Both the position numbers and the translations under genes were made by a program. The notes under the pieces were generated by a model. It saw only the letters and a list, made by a program, of their open reading frames with translations, did no database searches and had not been told where the DNA came from. A DNA stretch of 64,000 nucleotides from an uncultured Clostridia bacterium (lineage in GTDB: Bacteria; Bacillota; Clostridia; Oscillospirales; Ruminococcaceae), in the NCBI GenBank assembly GCA_946498095.1, contig CAMMMX010000008.1:40396-104395 (forward strand). Reading direction: 5' to 3'. Below are positions 1 to 8,164 of this stretch, piece after piece (position 1 is the stretch's first letter; each line of letters starts with the position of its first letter).

Positions 1-2
1 AT

Positions 3-302
3 ATCCGCCCGCAGGAAAACGGATCGCACTATGCCTGTAGATGGATGGATTTGGAGGGCATAGAGGCCGGCGTGACTGTGCAAGGGGACGATTTCAGCTT
101 TAATGTTTCTTCTTTTACGCAGGAGGAGCTGACGCAAAAGCGTCACAACTATGAGCTTTGTCCATCTGGATGTACCGTCTTGTGTCTGGACTATCGGCAG
201 AGCGGTGTGGGGTCGAATAGCTGCGGCCCTCAGCTGATGCAGCAGTATCGTTTGGATGAAGCATCTTTTGTGTGTGAATTTGACATCCTCTTCCGGGCGT
301 GA
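3..302 (+). CDS. beta-galactosidase (GH2, LacZ type), C-terminal fragment cut by window edge
   Basis: This is the last ~99 codons of a gene that begins before the window. The reading frame opens with RPQENGSHYACRW, the signature of the C-terminal beta-galactosidase small-chain domain (RPQENGN/T in LacZ). Near the end it carries DYRQSGVGSNSCGP, the other conserved element of that domain. The family hydrolyses terminal beta-D-galactosides such as lactose. The catalytic TIM barrel lies off the window. It is a different paralogue from the complete LacZ-type protein at 16613-19774, whose C-terminus reads CTHAGLGGDDGWS in the equivalent place. A strong hairpin terminator follows 20 bases after the stop. 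The family call is secure; substrate and start are not visible. Confidence 0.9.
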   Translation: MRPQENGSHYACRWMDLEGIEAGVTVQGDDFSFNVSSFTQEELTQKRHNYELCPSGCTVLCLDYRQSGVGSNSCGPQLMQQYRLDEASFVCEFDILFRA

Positions 303-321
303 CTTCTGGATTATGTGATAC

Positions 322-372
322 GGATTCTCCTTCCGGCAAATCTTTGCCATCGCGGAAGGAGAATCCTTCATT
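322..372 (+). terminator. hairpin terminator after the beta-galactosidase fragment
   Basis: A perfect 14-bp inverted repeat (322-335 pairing with 353-366) has a smaller GGCAAA/TTTGCC hairpin in its loop and is followed by TTCATTT. It lies 20 bases after the stop codon. The T tract is weak, but the stem is long. Confidence 0.7.
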
Positions 373-405
373 TACAGTAAAGCAAAAAGTTTTTTTGAAT
401 AGTGC

Positions 406-434
406 TTGACAATCTATGTCAGGACGTGTATAAT
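406..434 (+). promoter_or_regulatory. consensus sigma-A promoter of the tRNA-Leu gene
   Basis: TTGACA (406-411) and TATAAT (429-434), both perfect consensus, are separated by exactly 17 bases. The mature tRNA begins 33 bases after the -10 box. This is the strength expected for a stable RNA gene. Confidence 0.92.
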
Positions 435-466
435 AGTTACTGTTGTATTTGCTGAATATAGAATAT

Positions 467-552
467 GCCGGTGTGTCGGAATGGCAGACGATGCGGACTC
501 AAAATCCGTTGGTGGCAACACCGTGTGGGTTCAAGTCCCACCACCGGCACCA
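467..552 (+). tRNA. tRNA-Leu (anticodon CAA)
   Basis: The seven-base acceptor stem GCCGGTG pairs with CACCGGC at the 3' end, followed by discriminator A and an encoded CCA. The anticodon stem 493-497/505-509 closes the seven-base loop CTCAAAA with anticodon CAA at 500-502, reading UUG leucine codons. A long variable arm (GGTGGCAACACC) makes it a class II tRNA, as expected for leucine. The T loop reads GGGTTCAAGTCCC. It sits alone between a consensus promoter and a terminator. Confidence 0.96.
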
Positions 553-554
553 TG

Positions 555-587
555 AAAGGTTGACAAAAAAGATGTCAACCTTTTTTT
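555..587 (+). terminator. Rho-independent terminator of tRNA-Leu
   Basis: AAAGGTTGACA (555-565) pairs with TGTCAACCTTT (573-583), and the stem runs into seven T residues. It starts three bases after the encoded CCA. Confidence 0.93.
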
Positions 588-836
588 GTTCCTTCTTAAT
601 GAAGTGCCACAGCGTTGAAGAACTATTTTTTTAGAAAAATTGCGGCTGAAGGAAAAGTCTTTAATAGAACTTTGCAATCATAGGAGTTCTCCTTTTTCAA
701 GTGAAGATTTTTTGGGGGTTCCACATGATAGGGCTATCGGCCAATCAATTGAGGGTTTCCAATGATTTTTGAATGAGTAGAAGTCTGTTTCAGGGTTATA
801 TATATCCCACTATAAATGATGGTGAGAGGAGTCATT

Positions 837-1246
837 ATGAAAGTGTGTACGGCATGGCAGAATCAAGATTACTTAAAGATATCTGTTGAGAATTGGTGTC
901 ACTTTTTACAAGATCCCTTAATTTTTAACGAGGATGCATTACGGATGGTTCAATTTGTGTATCGACAGACGAATCATACGTCTACGGCCAGCGATATTGC
1001 ATATGCTCTTAGCGCAACAGAGCAATCGCTAAGTTATCAGGGAGTAGTAGCTTGGAACCGTAGTGTAGGCAAAAAAATTTATGAATATTTTGATGTTATC
1101 CCTCCGGTTGATTCTAACATCAGAAAAGATATTGGAATGTTGTATTCGATGGAAACCCGAGTTGTCCGATGGATCAAAATAAACATTTTTATTGGATCCT
1201 TCGCCCGAACCTGATTACAGCAATTGAATTACTTGCGCTGAATTGA
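837..1246 (+). pseudogene. frameshifted small gene, family not firmly recognised
   Basis: An ATG at 837 follows GAGAGGAGTCATT and opens a frame with a coherent, hydrophilic protein of about 100 residues containing TASDIAYALS and VAWNRSVGKKIYEYF. Around the AGAAAAGAT at 1120-1130 the sensible protein moves to the next frame, where it continues RYWNVVFDGNPSC and ends HFYWILRPNLITAIELL before a TGA at 1244-1246. A one-base change in the A run would join the two halves into one ~135-residue product. The pattern recalls the winged-helix-like accessory module seen on some HNH or restriction-type proteins, but I cannot name the family with confidence. No catalytic motif is visible, and the gene looks broken. 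Confidence 0.5.
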
Positions 1247-1388
1247 TAAATAGAGGTCGAAATTTGGAACCCATAGTGAGACATCCAAAAGTAAAAACAA
1301 GAATGAATCTGTTCCGAACCCGGAATTCTCATTTTCAGTGGACATCTTTTTGTCAACGCTTCCCAGTGGCGAATTGCCGCAGAGAAAC

Positions 1389-1422
1389 GCTCACTCACAT
1401 TGTGGGTGAGCATTTTATTTTA
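1389..1422 (+). terminator. hairpin terminator after the frameshifted gene
   Basis: GCTCACTCAC (1389-1398) pairs with GTGGGTGAGC (1402-1411) with one wobble pair and a three-base loop, followed by ATTTTATTTTA. It is the only clear element between the pseudogene and the inverted repeats further on. Confidence 0.6.
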
Positions 1423-1833
1423 CTCACACGCCGAAACAGGTATCTATTTTACAGCATCATCATATTATCGAAAGAAGTCGATTGTTTGAAGTTTGCCTAG
1501 GGCTGTCACGCCGGGAAAGTTATTGTATTTTGTGAATTTACGGTTAGAATACCCCACCCGCCATGGCCGCAATGGCGTAGATAAGAGAAATATTGAGATA
1601 CTTTTTCATTTTATCTGGCTCCTTTTCCATGACATGGAATCTGATCAGAATAGTTCACAAATACAGGTATAAATGTTCGGGCGTATCGGCATCCGTTGAT
1701 CTCAACGCGCATATTCAGTGCTAGAAGGCTTTTTCCTGCCGTATTTTTCACCAAACTTGTCAAACTGTTTCTTTTGACGTGATTCCAAATTTCGTATCAC
1801 ATCTCTCCAATGTGAACAATGTTTATTATAGTG

Positions 1834-1885
1834 CAGTTTCAAGTTCCTTTCAACAAGAGAACGTTCGTTAGAAAACTTGAAACTG
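1834..1885. repeat. 12-bp perfect inverted repeat
   Basis: CAGTTTCAAGTT (1834-1845) and AACTTGAAACTG (1874-1885) are exact reverse complements around a 28-base loop that itself contains the palindrome AACGTT. No T tract follows, so it does not look like a simple terminator. Confidence 0.7.
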
Positions 1886-2022
1886 TTCGAATGCCACCCG
1901 GATCATTGTAAAATTTATCACTGTCACAAGATTTGTCTTTTCCTCTTTTATATAGCTGGGGATACTTCTATGATGATTCGTTAAACTACAAAGAGTGATT
2001 CACCTAATATTTTCTAACGAAC
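1863..2022. repeat. 13-bp perfect inverted repeat, widely spaced
   Basis: GTTCGTTAGAAAA (1863-1875) recurs in reverse complement at 2010-2022, about 134 bases away. The left arm overlaps the right arm of the neighbouring 12-bp repeat, so the two structures exclude each other if formed in RNA. Confidence 0.65.
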
Positions 2023-2225
2023 AACCGGATTCTGGAATACAAACCAGTGTAAAGTGTTCCTGAATAAACCTATTACACCATCCTTTCCTTAAATTTTGAA
2101 ACATTTCTATGGAAATCATAGTGTGGCTTTGATGAAACTCTGCGCATACATCATGGCGGAACCTGTCCTTTTGAGATATACTATCCTTACAGAACCGGTT
2201 TTGAGTATTGAGAGGAGGAAGCATA

Positions 2226-3353
2226 ATGGAAATTGGATCGACAATCAAAAAACTGCGTCGGGAGCGTGATATTACGCAGGAACAACTTGCAGAATATTTG
2301 GGAATCTCTTCGCGCGCGGTTTCACAATGGGAGTGCGGTAGAACTGCTCCCGACATTTCACAGGTGCCGGCACTTGCTCATCTATTTGAGGTAAGCGCTG
2401 ATGTGCTGTTTGGGATTGATATGTCAAGGAAAGAAAAGCAAATCCAGGATCTCATCGAACAGGCTAAAGCGTATTGGGAACAAGGATATCATGCAAAAGG
2501 GGAAGAAATACTGAGGAAAGGCCTCCAAGAGTACCCCAATAGCTATCCAATGATGTTAGATCTCATGTCCTGCATATGGAGAATACGTGACGAACCGCAA
2601 AATGAAGGCAAAAGGAAAAGCATGACGAAGGAGGTGATTGAACTTGGGGAGAAAATACTGGATGGCTGTACGGACACCGAAATCCGTAACGGCGCCGTCC
2701 AGCTGCTATGTTATACCTATCCTGAAACCGGTGACACTGGAAGGGCGGTTTCTCTCGCAGAAAAAATGCCAGACCGGTACCTGATCAAGGAACGTTTGCT
2801 CAGTTCGATTTATACCAAGACCAAGCGGTTTGTGGCGATACGCGATATACTGTTTGACATGATTTGCGATTTATTTTCGACGATGCTGTTCAATAACGGG
2901 CCGCTTGATGATAAATCCAGGCCTTATACAGATGAGGAGCTGATTCTCCTCTACAAAAAATACTTCGCTATGATGGAGCTAGTATTTGAAGACGGGAATT
3001 ACGGCTTTTGTAGGCAGGAACTGGGCTGGGCAAATATAGAGATGGCAATGGTGTTTATGAGGTTAAACGACTATGAGTCAGCGATTGAATGCTTGAGAAC
3101 TGCTGCTAATCATTCCATCCAATGGGATACGGAGTATGATCCGGAAGATGAATACACATGTATCCTATTCCGTGGTAAAAAATTCGGCGGCGTTCTACAT
3201 AATATAACCGAAAATGATTCGTTGCACCAGCTTCAGCAAATGAAAGATCCAGTTTTCGATCCTATCCGGTTGACGGATGCATTTCTGGAAATCGAAGATA
3301 GTCTGAAAAAATACGCATCTAGGCATGAGGTCCGAACAACGCAGGAGCAGTAA
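2226..3353 (+). CDS. XRE-family transcriptional regulator with helical C-terminal domain
   Basis: A 375-residue protein. Residues ~5-60 form a Cro/C1-type helix-turn-helix (IKKLRRERDITQEQLAEYLG then SSRAVSQWECGRTAPD). The rest is alpha-helical and TPR-like, with short repeated units such as YHAKGEEILRKGLQEYPNSY, and probably senses a ligand or partner. This architecture is common in Clostridia as a stand-alone cytoplasmic regulator; the target is unknown. The ATG follows AGAGGAGGAAGCATA, a strong ribosome site, so the in-frame TTG at 2208 is not needed. It is monocistronic, with a hairpin terminator at 3533-3564. The upstream inverted repeats at 1834-2022 are candidate binding sites, but that is only inference. 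Confidence 0.85.
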   Translation: MEIGSTIKKLRRERDITQEQLAEYLGISSRAVSQWECGRTAPDISQVPALAHLFEVSADVLFGIDMSRKEKQIQDLIEQAKAYWEQGYHAKGEEILRKGLQEYPNSYPMMLDLMSCIWRIRDEPQNEGKRKSMTKEVIELGEKILDGCTDTEIRNGAVQLLCYTYPETGDTGRAVSLAEKMPDRYLIKERLLSSIYTKTKRFVAIRDILFDMICDLFSTMLFNNGPLDDKSRPYTDEELILLYKKYFAMMELVFEDGNYGFCRQELGWANIEMAMVFMRLNDYESAIECLRTAANHSIQWDTEYDPEDEYTCILFRGKKFGGVLHNITENDSLHQLQQMKDPVFDPIRLTDAFLEIEDSLKKYASRHEVRTTQEQ

Positions 3354-3532
3354 CATTTTGTCAGCGAAAAACCTTCCAGTAGACGTAGCTTTGGGTGTCA
3401 GAGTATCTATCAGCTCTTCGAAGGCCTGCGTATGGGGATTTGTACTGGAGAACCGATTGTTTTGCGGTACAACTATTGGAACATTTTTCGCTTTTTTGCC
3501 TTTGTATCTTAGATGCAGATAAATCCATGTCA

Positions 3533-3564
3533 GAGCAAGCTAGGTATCGCTTGCTCCGATTTTA
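3533..3564 (+). terminator. hairpin terminator upstream of the acetyltransferase gene
   Basis: GAGCAAGC (3533-3540) pairs with GCTTGCTC (3549-3556) around an eight-base loop, followed by GATTTTAT. It lies 180 bases after the XRE gene; nothing else convincing is seen in the 3354-3532 stretch. Confidence 0.65.
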
Positions 3565-3617
3565 TATCAAATCCAAGGGGCCCTTCTCTTGATATTTCCA
3601 GTCCGTATCCACAGGTT

Positions 3618-3662
3618 TACGGTTTTTCTCCTGTTGATTTTGAAAACCGTATCTACTATAAT
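3618..3662 (+). promoter_or_regulatory. promoter with overlapping inverted repeat (operator candidate)
   Basis: TTGATT (3634-3639) and TATAAT (3657-3662) are 17 bases apart, ahead of the O-acetyltransferase gene. A perfect 9-bp inverted repeat TACGGTTTT (3618-3626) / AAAACCGTA (3643-3651) brackets the -35 box and enters the spacer, where a bound repressor would block RNA polymerase. Confidence 0.72.
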
Positions 3663-3698
3663 AGAAACGCAGGAACATGAATATAAGGAGGGGCAACT

Positions 3699-4259
3699 AT
3701 GACGGAAAAGGAAAAATCATATGCCGAATTGCTATACCAACCCGGGGATCCTGAACTTGTCGCAGATCGTGATGTGACGGTTCAAAAGCTTTATGAATAC
3801 AATCGCATCCATCCCTTGGACCGAAGTGCGCGGCAAACCGCTATTCGTGGGATACTGGGGAAAACAGGAGAAAACTGTGTGGTGGAGCAGCCATTTTTCT
3901 GTACTTACGGGTATAACACTACAGTGGGGGACAATTTCTTCATGAATGTCAACTGTAAACTGATGGACAGCGGAAAAATAACGATTGGCAACAACGTATT
4001 TATCGCGCCCAATGTTTGCATTATTACAGAAGAACATTCGATGGATGTGAAGCAGCGTCTGGAAGGGCTGGAATACACGCATCCGGTCCATATTGGCGAT
4101 AATGTTTGGATTTGTACTGGTGCCATTATACTGCCAGGGGTGACTATCGGTGCGAATAGCGTGATTGGTGCGGGCAGTGTCGTTACCAAGGATATTCCGC
4201 CGGACAGCTTAGCCGTTGGTAATCCCTGCAAGGTGATCCGCAAGGTTTCGCAGGAGTAA
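3699..4259 (+). CDS. sugar O-acetyltransferase, maltose/galactoside acetyltransferase type
   Basis: A 186-residue member of the left-handed beta-helix acyltransferases (Maa/LacA/NodL), which move acetyl from acetyl-CoA to sugar hydroxyls in the cytoplasm. The N-terminal Maa cap is visible (MTEKEKSYAELLYQPGDPEL). The hexapeptide repeats begin near residue 70 (PFFCTYGYNTTVGDNFFMN) and continue through IHIGDNVW and VTIGANSVIGAGSVVTKDIP. The likely catalytic histidine is in the EEHSMD segment. AAGGAGG sits 8-9 bases before the ATG. Single gene between its own promoter with an operator-like repeat and a terminator. The exact acceptor (maltose, galactoside or another sugar) cannot be read from sequence. 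Confidence 0.92.
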   Translation: MTEKEKSYAELLYQPGDPELVADRDVTVQKLYEYNRIHPLDRSARQTAIRGILGKTGENCVVEQPFFCTYGYNTTVGDNFFMNVNCKLMDSGKITIGNNVFIAPNVCIITEEHSMDVKQRLEGLEYTHPVHIGDNVWICTGAIILPGVTIGANSVIGAGSVVTKDIPPDSLAVGNPCKVIRKVSQE

Positions 4260-4271
4260 ATCGCCACATCT

Positions 4272-4303
4272 GCGGCAGGGCCAGAGTGCCCTGTCGCTTT
4301 TTC
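4272..4303 (+). terminator. Rho-independent terminator of the acetyltransferase gene
   Basis: GCGGCAGGGC (4272-4281) pairs with GCCCTGTCGC (4288-4297) around a six-base loop, followed by TTTTTC. One G-T pair interrupts otherwise perfect pairing. Confidence 0.9.
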
Positions 4304-4416
4304 TGTGCTCTGCCCAACCTGCTTGCTTCCCGACGTGTGCTTTGGCGCCCTTTCTGAATTGGGGTAGGGATAGGTCGTCCGTTCCTGTTGCTGGGGCAGG
4401 GAGGTTTGGGAAAAAG

Positions 4417-4445
4417 TTGAACCGACAAGGGATTTATAGTATAAT
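4417..4445 (+). promoter_or_regulatory. promoter of the hprK operon
   Basis: TTGAAC (4417-4422) and TATAAT (4440-4445) with a 17-base spacer, about 40 bases before the hprK start codon. It is the only clear promoter seen ahead of the seven-gene run hprK to dnaE. Confidence 0.82.
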
Positions 4446-4486
4446 GATAGAGGCAGCAGGAATTCCGGCCAGGGAAGGATGGGAAT

Positions 4487-5446
4487 ATGGAAAAATACAC
4501 AGTTGGTTTGAAAAAGATTATCCGGGAATTCGGACTGGAAGTTTTGTATATGCCTCAGACAGACAGCGGCGATATCGATATTACGGTCAACGATGTCAAC
4601 CGGGCGGGGATGCAGCTGTCCGGTTTTTACGAATATTTCGATAGCCGAAGGATTCAGATTGCGGGCAACATGGAGTTTGCTTACCTGCAGACGCTTGATG
4701 AACAGACGCGCCGGGAACGGTTTGATAAGCTGTTTTCCAGGAAGATACCTGCACTGGTTGTGACGCGTTCGCTGCCGGTTTTTCCAGAAATGCCTGGGTT
4801 GGCGGATCAGTATGGCGTCGCCTTGCTGCGTTCCAGCGAGTCGACTTCTGACTTCATGTCGGGAATGATTTCCTTCCTGAACGTTGAGCTGGCACCGCGG
4901 ATAACACGCCACGGCGTACTGATAGAGGTATATGGAGAAGGCGTGCTCTTGCTGGGTGAAAGCGGTGTGGGAAAAAGTGAGACTGCGATTGAACTGGTCA
5001 AGCGTGGGCACCGTCTGATTGCGGACGACGCTGTGGAAATACGCCGGGTGTCCAGCAAGACGCTTGTCGGTTCGGCGCCTGAAAATATCCGTCATTTTCT
5101 GGAATTACGCGGGATCGGTATCATCAACGCTCGTCGCCTTTTTGGTATGGGAGCAGTGAAGGTGACGGAGAAAATCGATATGGTGATAGAAATAGAGGCT
5201 TGGAATCCGGATAAGACGTATGACAGAATGGGAATGGATAACGAGTATACCTCCATTCTGGGGATTAAAGTTCCTTCCACCACAATTCCGGTCAAGCCGG
5301 GGCGAAACTTGGCGATCATTTTGGAAGTGGCGGCCATGAACAACCGCCAGAAAAAAATGGGTTACAATGCCGCTCAAGAGCTTTTGGAGAATTTGGGAAT
5401 GTCCGGGGAACAGCGGGAAACCGTGAAAGAGTGGGATTTGTATTAA
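4487..5446 (+). CDS. hprK: HPr kinase/phosphorylase
   Basis: HprK phosphorylates and dephosphorylates HPr on serine 46, the switch for CcpA-dependent carbon catabolite repression in Firmicutes. The protein has 319 residues, a normal length (~310). The N-terminal half is the DRTGG-like substrate domain. The catalytic half starts near residue 135, with the family histidine in RHGVL (142), Walker A GESGVGKS at 157-164, the aspartates of [10 protein letters not shown] (179-187) and the signature [14 protein letters not shown] (~207-220). The ATG is preceded by GGAAGGATGGGAAT. First gene of a carbon/cell-envelope operon, upstream of a glucokinase, which suits its role in sensing glycolytic state. 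HPr itself is not in the window. Confidence 0.96.
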   Translation: MEKYTVGLKKIIREFGLEVLYMPQTDSGDIDITVNDVNRAGMQLSGFYEYFDSRRIQIAGNMEFAYLQTLDEQTRRERFDKLFSRKIPALVVTRSLPVFPEMPGLADQYGVALLRSSESTSDFMSGMISFLNVELAPRITRHGVLIEVYGEGVLLLGESGVGKSETAIELVKRGHRLIADDAVEIRRVSSKTLVGSAPENIRHFLELRGIGIINARRLFGMGAVKVTEKIDMVIEIEAWNPDKTYDRMGMDNEYTSILGIKVPSTTIPVKPGRNLAIILEVAAMNNRQKKMGYNAAQELLENLGMSGEQRETVKEWDLY

Positions 5447-5473
5447 TCACGTAGGAAAAAAGGAGGATGCCTC

Positions 5474-6220
5474 GTGAGGGTGATTGCAGATATGCATACG
5501 CATACCATTGCTTCTACCCATGCATACAGTACGGTTAAGGAGAACGCGGAGGCCGCTGCACAGCAGGGGCTATCGATGCTTGCGGTGACCGATCATGCAC
5601 CTGCGATGCCGGATGCGCCGCATCTGTGGCATTTTATGAATATGGGGGCGCTGCCGGAAACACTTTGCGGCGTAAAGCTTGTCAAAGGGGTAGAGGCCAA
5701 CATTCGGCCGGACGGCAGCTTGGATTTGCCGCACCGCGTTCTTACCGAGCTAGATTGGGTCATCGCATCGATGCATGGCGACGTGTTTCCGCCTTCCGAT
5801 GATCCACAGGTACAGACGGCGGCCTACTTGGAAGTAGCGAAAAACCCTTATGTAGATCTCATCGGGCATAGCGGGACGGAAAAGTTCCGGTATGATTACG
5901 AAACCGTCATAAAGGCGTTCAAGGAATATGGGAAGGTCGTCGAAATCAACGAAGGGTCTTTGCGGGTGAGGGAAGGAGCGGCGCGCAATTGCCTGGAAAT
6001 CGCCCGGCTATGTAAAAAATATGAGGTAATGGTTTGCGTCGACAGTGACGCGCATTTCTGCAACTTAATCGGTGAAGTCTCCCAAAGCCTCGCTATGCTG
6101 GAAAGTATTGACTTTCCGGAAAAACTTGTGTTAAATTATAAAGAAGAGCGCTTGACGAATTACTTACAGCAACGCAAAAAACGCCTGGGAAGTATGTTGA
6201 CTTTACAGGCGAAAATGTGA
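5474..6220 (+). CDS. PHP-domain phosphatase (YcdX-like)
   Basis: A 248-residue polymerase-and-histidinol-phosphatase fold hydrolase, expected to be a cytoplasmic trinuclear-metal phosphoesterase. Metal ligands are visible in order: DMHTHT near the N-terminus, VTDHAP (~39-44), the glutamate of KGVEANI, ASMHGD, LIGHSG and the C-terminal DSDAHF. This matches the YcdX group rather than the histidinol phosphatase HisK. The GTG start follows AAAAGGAGGATGCCTC, an optimal ribosome site; no upstream ATG fits. It sits 27 bases after hprK and before glucokinase. The physiological substrate is unknown; a sugar phosphate or nucleotide is plausible. Confidence 0.85.
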   Translation: MRVIADMHTHTIASTHAYSTVKENAEAAAQQGLSMLAVTDHAPAMPDAPHLWHFMNMGALPETLCGVKLVKGVEANIRPDGSLDLPHRVLTELDWVIASMHGDVFPPSDDPQVQTAAYLEVAKNPYVDLIGHSGTEKFRYDYETVIKAFKEYGKVVEINEGSLRVREGAARNCLEIARLCKKYEVMVCVDSDAHFCNLIGEVSQSLAMLESIDFPEKLVLNYKEERLTNYLQQRKKRLGSMLTLQAKM

Positions 6221-6251
6221 CGAAAGGTTTCAGAAGGAGAGGATGATCGGT

Positions 6252-7211
6252 ATGATGAAATATAATTTGGGCATTGATTTAGGCGGAACGAATATTAAGG
6301 TGGGCGTAGTCGACGAGAACTTTCAAATTGTTGCGAAAGCGAACTTAAAGACCAATCTGCCCAAGCCGGATGCGGAAATTGCGGATGATATCGCAACGGC
6401 CTGCCGTCTGGCGGTACGTGAGGCGGGCATTACACTGGATGACGTAAACAGTATTGGGATCGGTACGCCCGGCGTTGCCGATCGCAACAGCGGTATTGTG
6501 CTTTATTCCTGCAACCTTGGCTTCGAAAACACAAATTTGCGCGGATTGTTGGAGAACCGGCTGGGAAAAAGTATCTATATTGAAAACGACGCCAACGCGG
6601 CAGCTTATGGTGAAGCTATCGCAGGGGCGGCGAAAGGGTATCAGAACGTTGTCGTTATTACGCTGGGAACCGGCGTCGGCGGCGGCGTGATCATTGATGG
6701 TAAAATTTATACAGGCTTCAATTACTGCGGCGCGGAACTGGGACATACCGTCATCGTTTACGGCGGACGAGAGTGCGGCTGCGGGCGGAAGGGGTGCTTT
6801 GAGGCGTATGCGTCAGCGTCGGCACTGATATACCAGACGCAGGAAGCGATGAAGGCGCATCCCGACAGCAAAATGTGGGAGATCGCCGGTTCTCTCGAGG
6901 ACGTGGACGGCAAAACTGCCTTTGACGGGATGCGCGCGGGGGATAAGACGGCGTCGGATGTTGTCGAAATGTACATCAATTATTTGGGCTGCGGGCTTGT
7001 CGATATGATTAATATTTTCCAGCCGGAAATATTATTGATAGGGGGCGGTATCTGTAAGGAGGGAGACAACCTCCTGACACCGCTGAAAAAGATTATCGAA
7101 CGCGACGCCTACTGCATTAACCCCAGACAGGCAACCCGGCTCGGTATCGCGCAGTTGGGGAACGACGCAGGGATTATCGGCGCGGCGTTCTTGCATCATT
7201 TGGATCAATAG
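6252..7211 (+). CDS. ROK-family glucokinase
   Basis: A ~319-residue ATP-dependent hexokinase that makes glucose 6-phosphate. The phosphate loop GIDLGGTNIKVGV is at residues 7-19. The sugar-binding and catalytic residues lie in IENDANAAAYGE. ATP-site glycines appear in TLGTGVGGGVI. The ROK zinc site is complete (ECGCGRKGCFEAYAS: three cysteines plus an upstream histidine in GHTVIVY). AGAAGGAGAGG ends only one base before an ATG at 6243, so the ATG pair at 6252/6255 is a better start. Its place between hprK and murB, with pfkA 6 kb on, makes it the glycolytic entry kinase of this carbon-control operon. N-acetylglucosamine or mannose kinase cannot be excluded. Confidence 0.9.
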   Translation: MMKYNLGIDLGGTNIKVGVVDENFQIVAKANLKTNLPKPDAEIADDIATACRLAVREAGITLDDVNSIGIGTPGVADRNSGIVLYSCNLGFENTNLRGLLENRLGKSIYIENDANAAAYGEAIAGAAKGYQNVVVITLGTGVGGGVIIDGKIYTGFNYCGAELGHTVIVYGGRECGCGRKGCFEAYASASALIYQTQEAMKAHPDSKMWEIAGSLEDVDGKTAFDGMRAGDKTASDVVEMYINYLGCGLVDMINIFQPEILLIGGGICKEGDNLLTPLKKIIERDAYCINPRQATRLGIAQLGNDAGIIGAAFLHHLDQ

Positions 7212-7227
7212 TGGAAAGGATTATGCC

Positions 7228-8151
7228 ATGACGGAGCTTGATCACAACGCGGCGGCGCAGGCAGTCCGGGACTTCTGCGCTGCTCGAAATATCTCATACG
7301 ATGCGGACGTGGTGCTCAAGGACTATACAACCTTTCAAATCGGCGGGCGGTGCGCGCTGATGGCAAGCCCATGCAGCGCGGAAGAAATTGCGGCGTTGGT
7401 ACGGTTTTGCAGGGAAGGACAGGTTCCCTATACGGTGGTTGGGCGAGGATCCAATCTGCTGGTCAGCGACGAGGGCGTGGAAGGGATCATCATCCGGCTT
7501 GGCAAGAGGCTCAGCGGCTTGAAGCTGCTGTCGGACGGTGTGGTCGAATGCGCGGCAGGCGTCAGTCTGGCGCGGTTGTGTGCTTTCGCGCAGGAGAATG
7601 GGTTGTCTGGGCTGGAGTTCGCCTGGGGAATCCCGGGATCCGCCGGGGGGGCCGTTTACATGAATGCTGGCGCTTACGGAGGCGAAATGAAGGATGTCCT
7701 GCTGCAGGCCAGCCATGTCACCGATGACGGTCAGGTCGGGACACTGCCTAGCGAGGAGTTGATGCTGGGGTATCGGCGCAGCTTTTACACGGGAAAAGAG
7801 TACGTGATTACCTCCTTGCAGGTAGGGCTTCATCCCGATGATCCGCAAGCGATCCGCGCGCGGATGGACGATTACATGCAGCGCCGTATGTCGAAGCAGC
7901 CGCTGGAATATCCCAGCGCGGGCAGTGTTTTCAAGCGCCCGGAAGGCAACTACGCGGGCAAGCTGATTCAGGACTGCGGGCTGAAAGGGTACCGGATTGG
8001 GGGCGCTATGGTCAGTGACAAGCACAGTGGCTTCATTATCAACGTGGGCAATGCGACTTGCGCCGACGTTCAGGCGCTGATCCGGCATATACAGGAAACT
8101 GTTGCACAGCAGACGGGGTACCGTCTGGAATGCGAAGTCAAAATGATATAG
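7228..8151 (+). CDS. murB: UDP-N-acetylmuramate dehydrogenase
   Basis: MurB reduces UDP-GlcNAc-enolpyruvate to UDP-MurNAc with NADPH and FAD, the second committed step of peptidoglycan synthesis. The 307-residue protein shows the FAD-binding domain (FQIGGRCALM; VVGRGSNLLV; GIPGSAGGAVYMNAGAYGGEM), the YRRSFY segment, and the catalytic serine in PSAGSVFKRP. A glutamate in the C-terminal LECEVKMI completes the active site. The compact arrangement without the extra tyrosine loop fits type II enzymes of Gram-positives. ATG after GTGGAAAGGATTATGCC. It is 16 bases after the glucokinase and immediately before rapZ, the usual order murB-rapZ-whiA of Clostridia. Confidence 0.96.
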   Translation: MTELDHNAAAQAVRDFCAARNISYDADVVLKDYTTFQIGGRCALMASPCSAEEIAALVRFCREGQVPYTVVGRGSNLLVSDEGVEGIIIRLGKRLSGLKLLSDGVVECAAGVSLARLCAFAQENGLSGLEFAWGIPGSAGGAVYMNAGAYGGEMKDVLLQASHVTDDGQVGTLPSEELMLGYRRSFYTGKEYVITSLQVGLHPDDPQAIRARMDDYMQRRMSKQPLEYPSAGSVFKRPEGNYAGKLIQDCGLKGYRIGGAMVSDKHSGFIINVGNATCADVQALIRHIQETVAQQTGYRLECEVKMI

Positions 8152-8164
8152 GGTGGTGAACGGA

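Larger units (their letters stand above)
1423..2225. other. ~800 bases without a convincing gene; nested inverted repeats
   Basis: No frame here has both a start with a ribosome site and protein-like composition. The stretch is AT-rich and holds two perfect inverted repeats: CAGTTTCAAGTT at 1834-1845 against 1874-1885, and a 13-base repeat GTTCGTTAGAAAA at 1863-1875 against 2010-2022. The arms interleave. They may be operators, remnants of a small mobile element, or an untranslated RNA upstream of the XRE regulator. A TATACT at 2177-2182 is a possible -10 box for that regulator, without a good -35. Confidence 0.5.

Noticed and set aside
443..634. 63-codon open frame on the plus strand
   Set aside because: It contains the whole tRNA-Leu and its terminator; it has no ribosome site.
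3905..5095. Long minus-strand open frame (396 codons)
   Set aside because: It lies opposite the acetyltransferase, a terminator and hprK; composition is that of antisense to a coding strand and no family pattern is visible.
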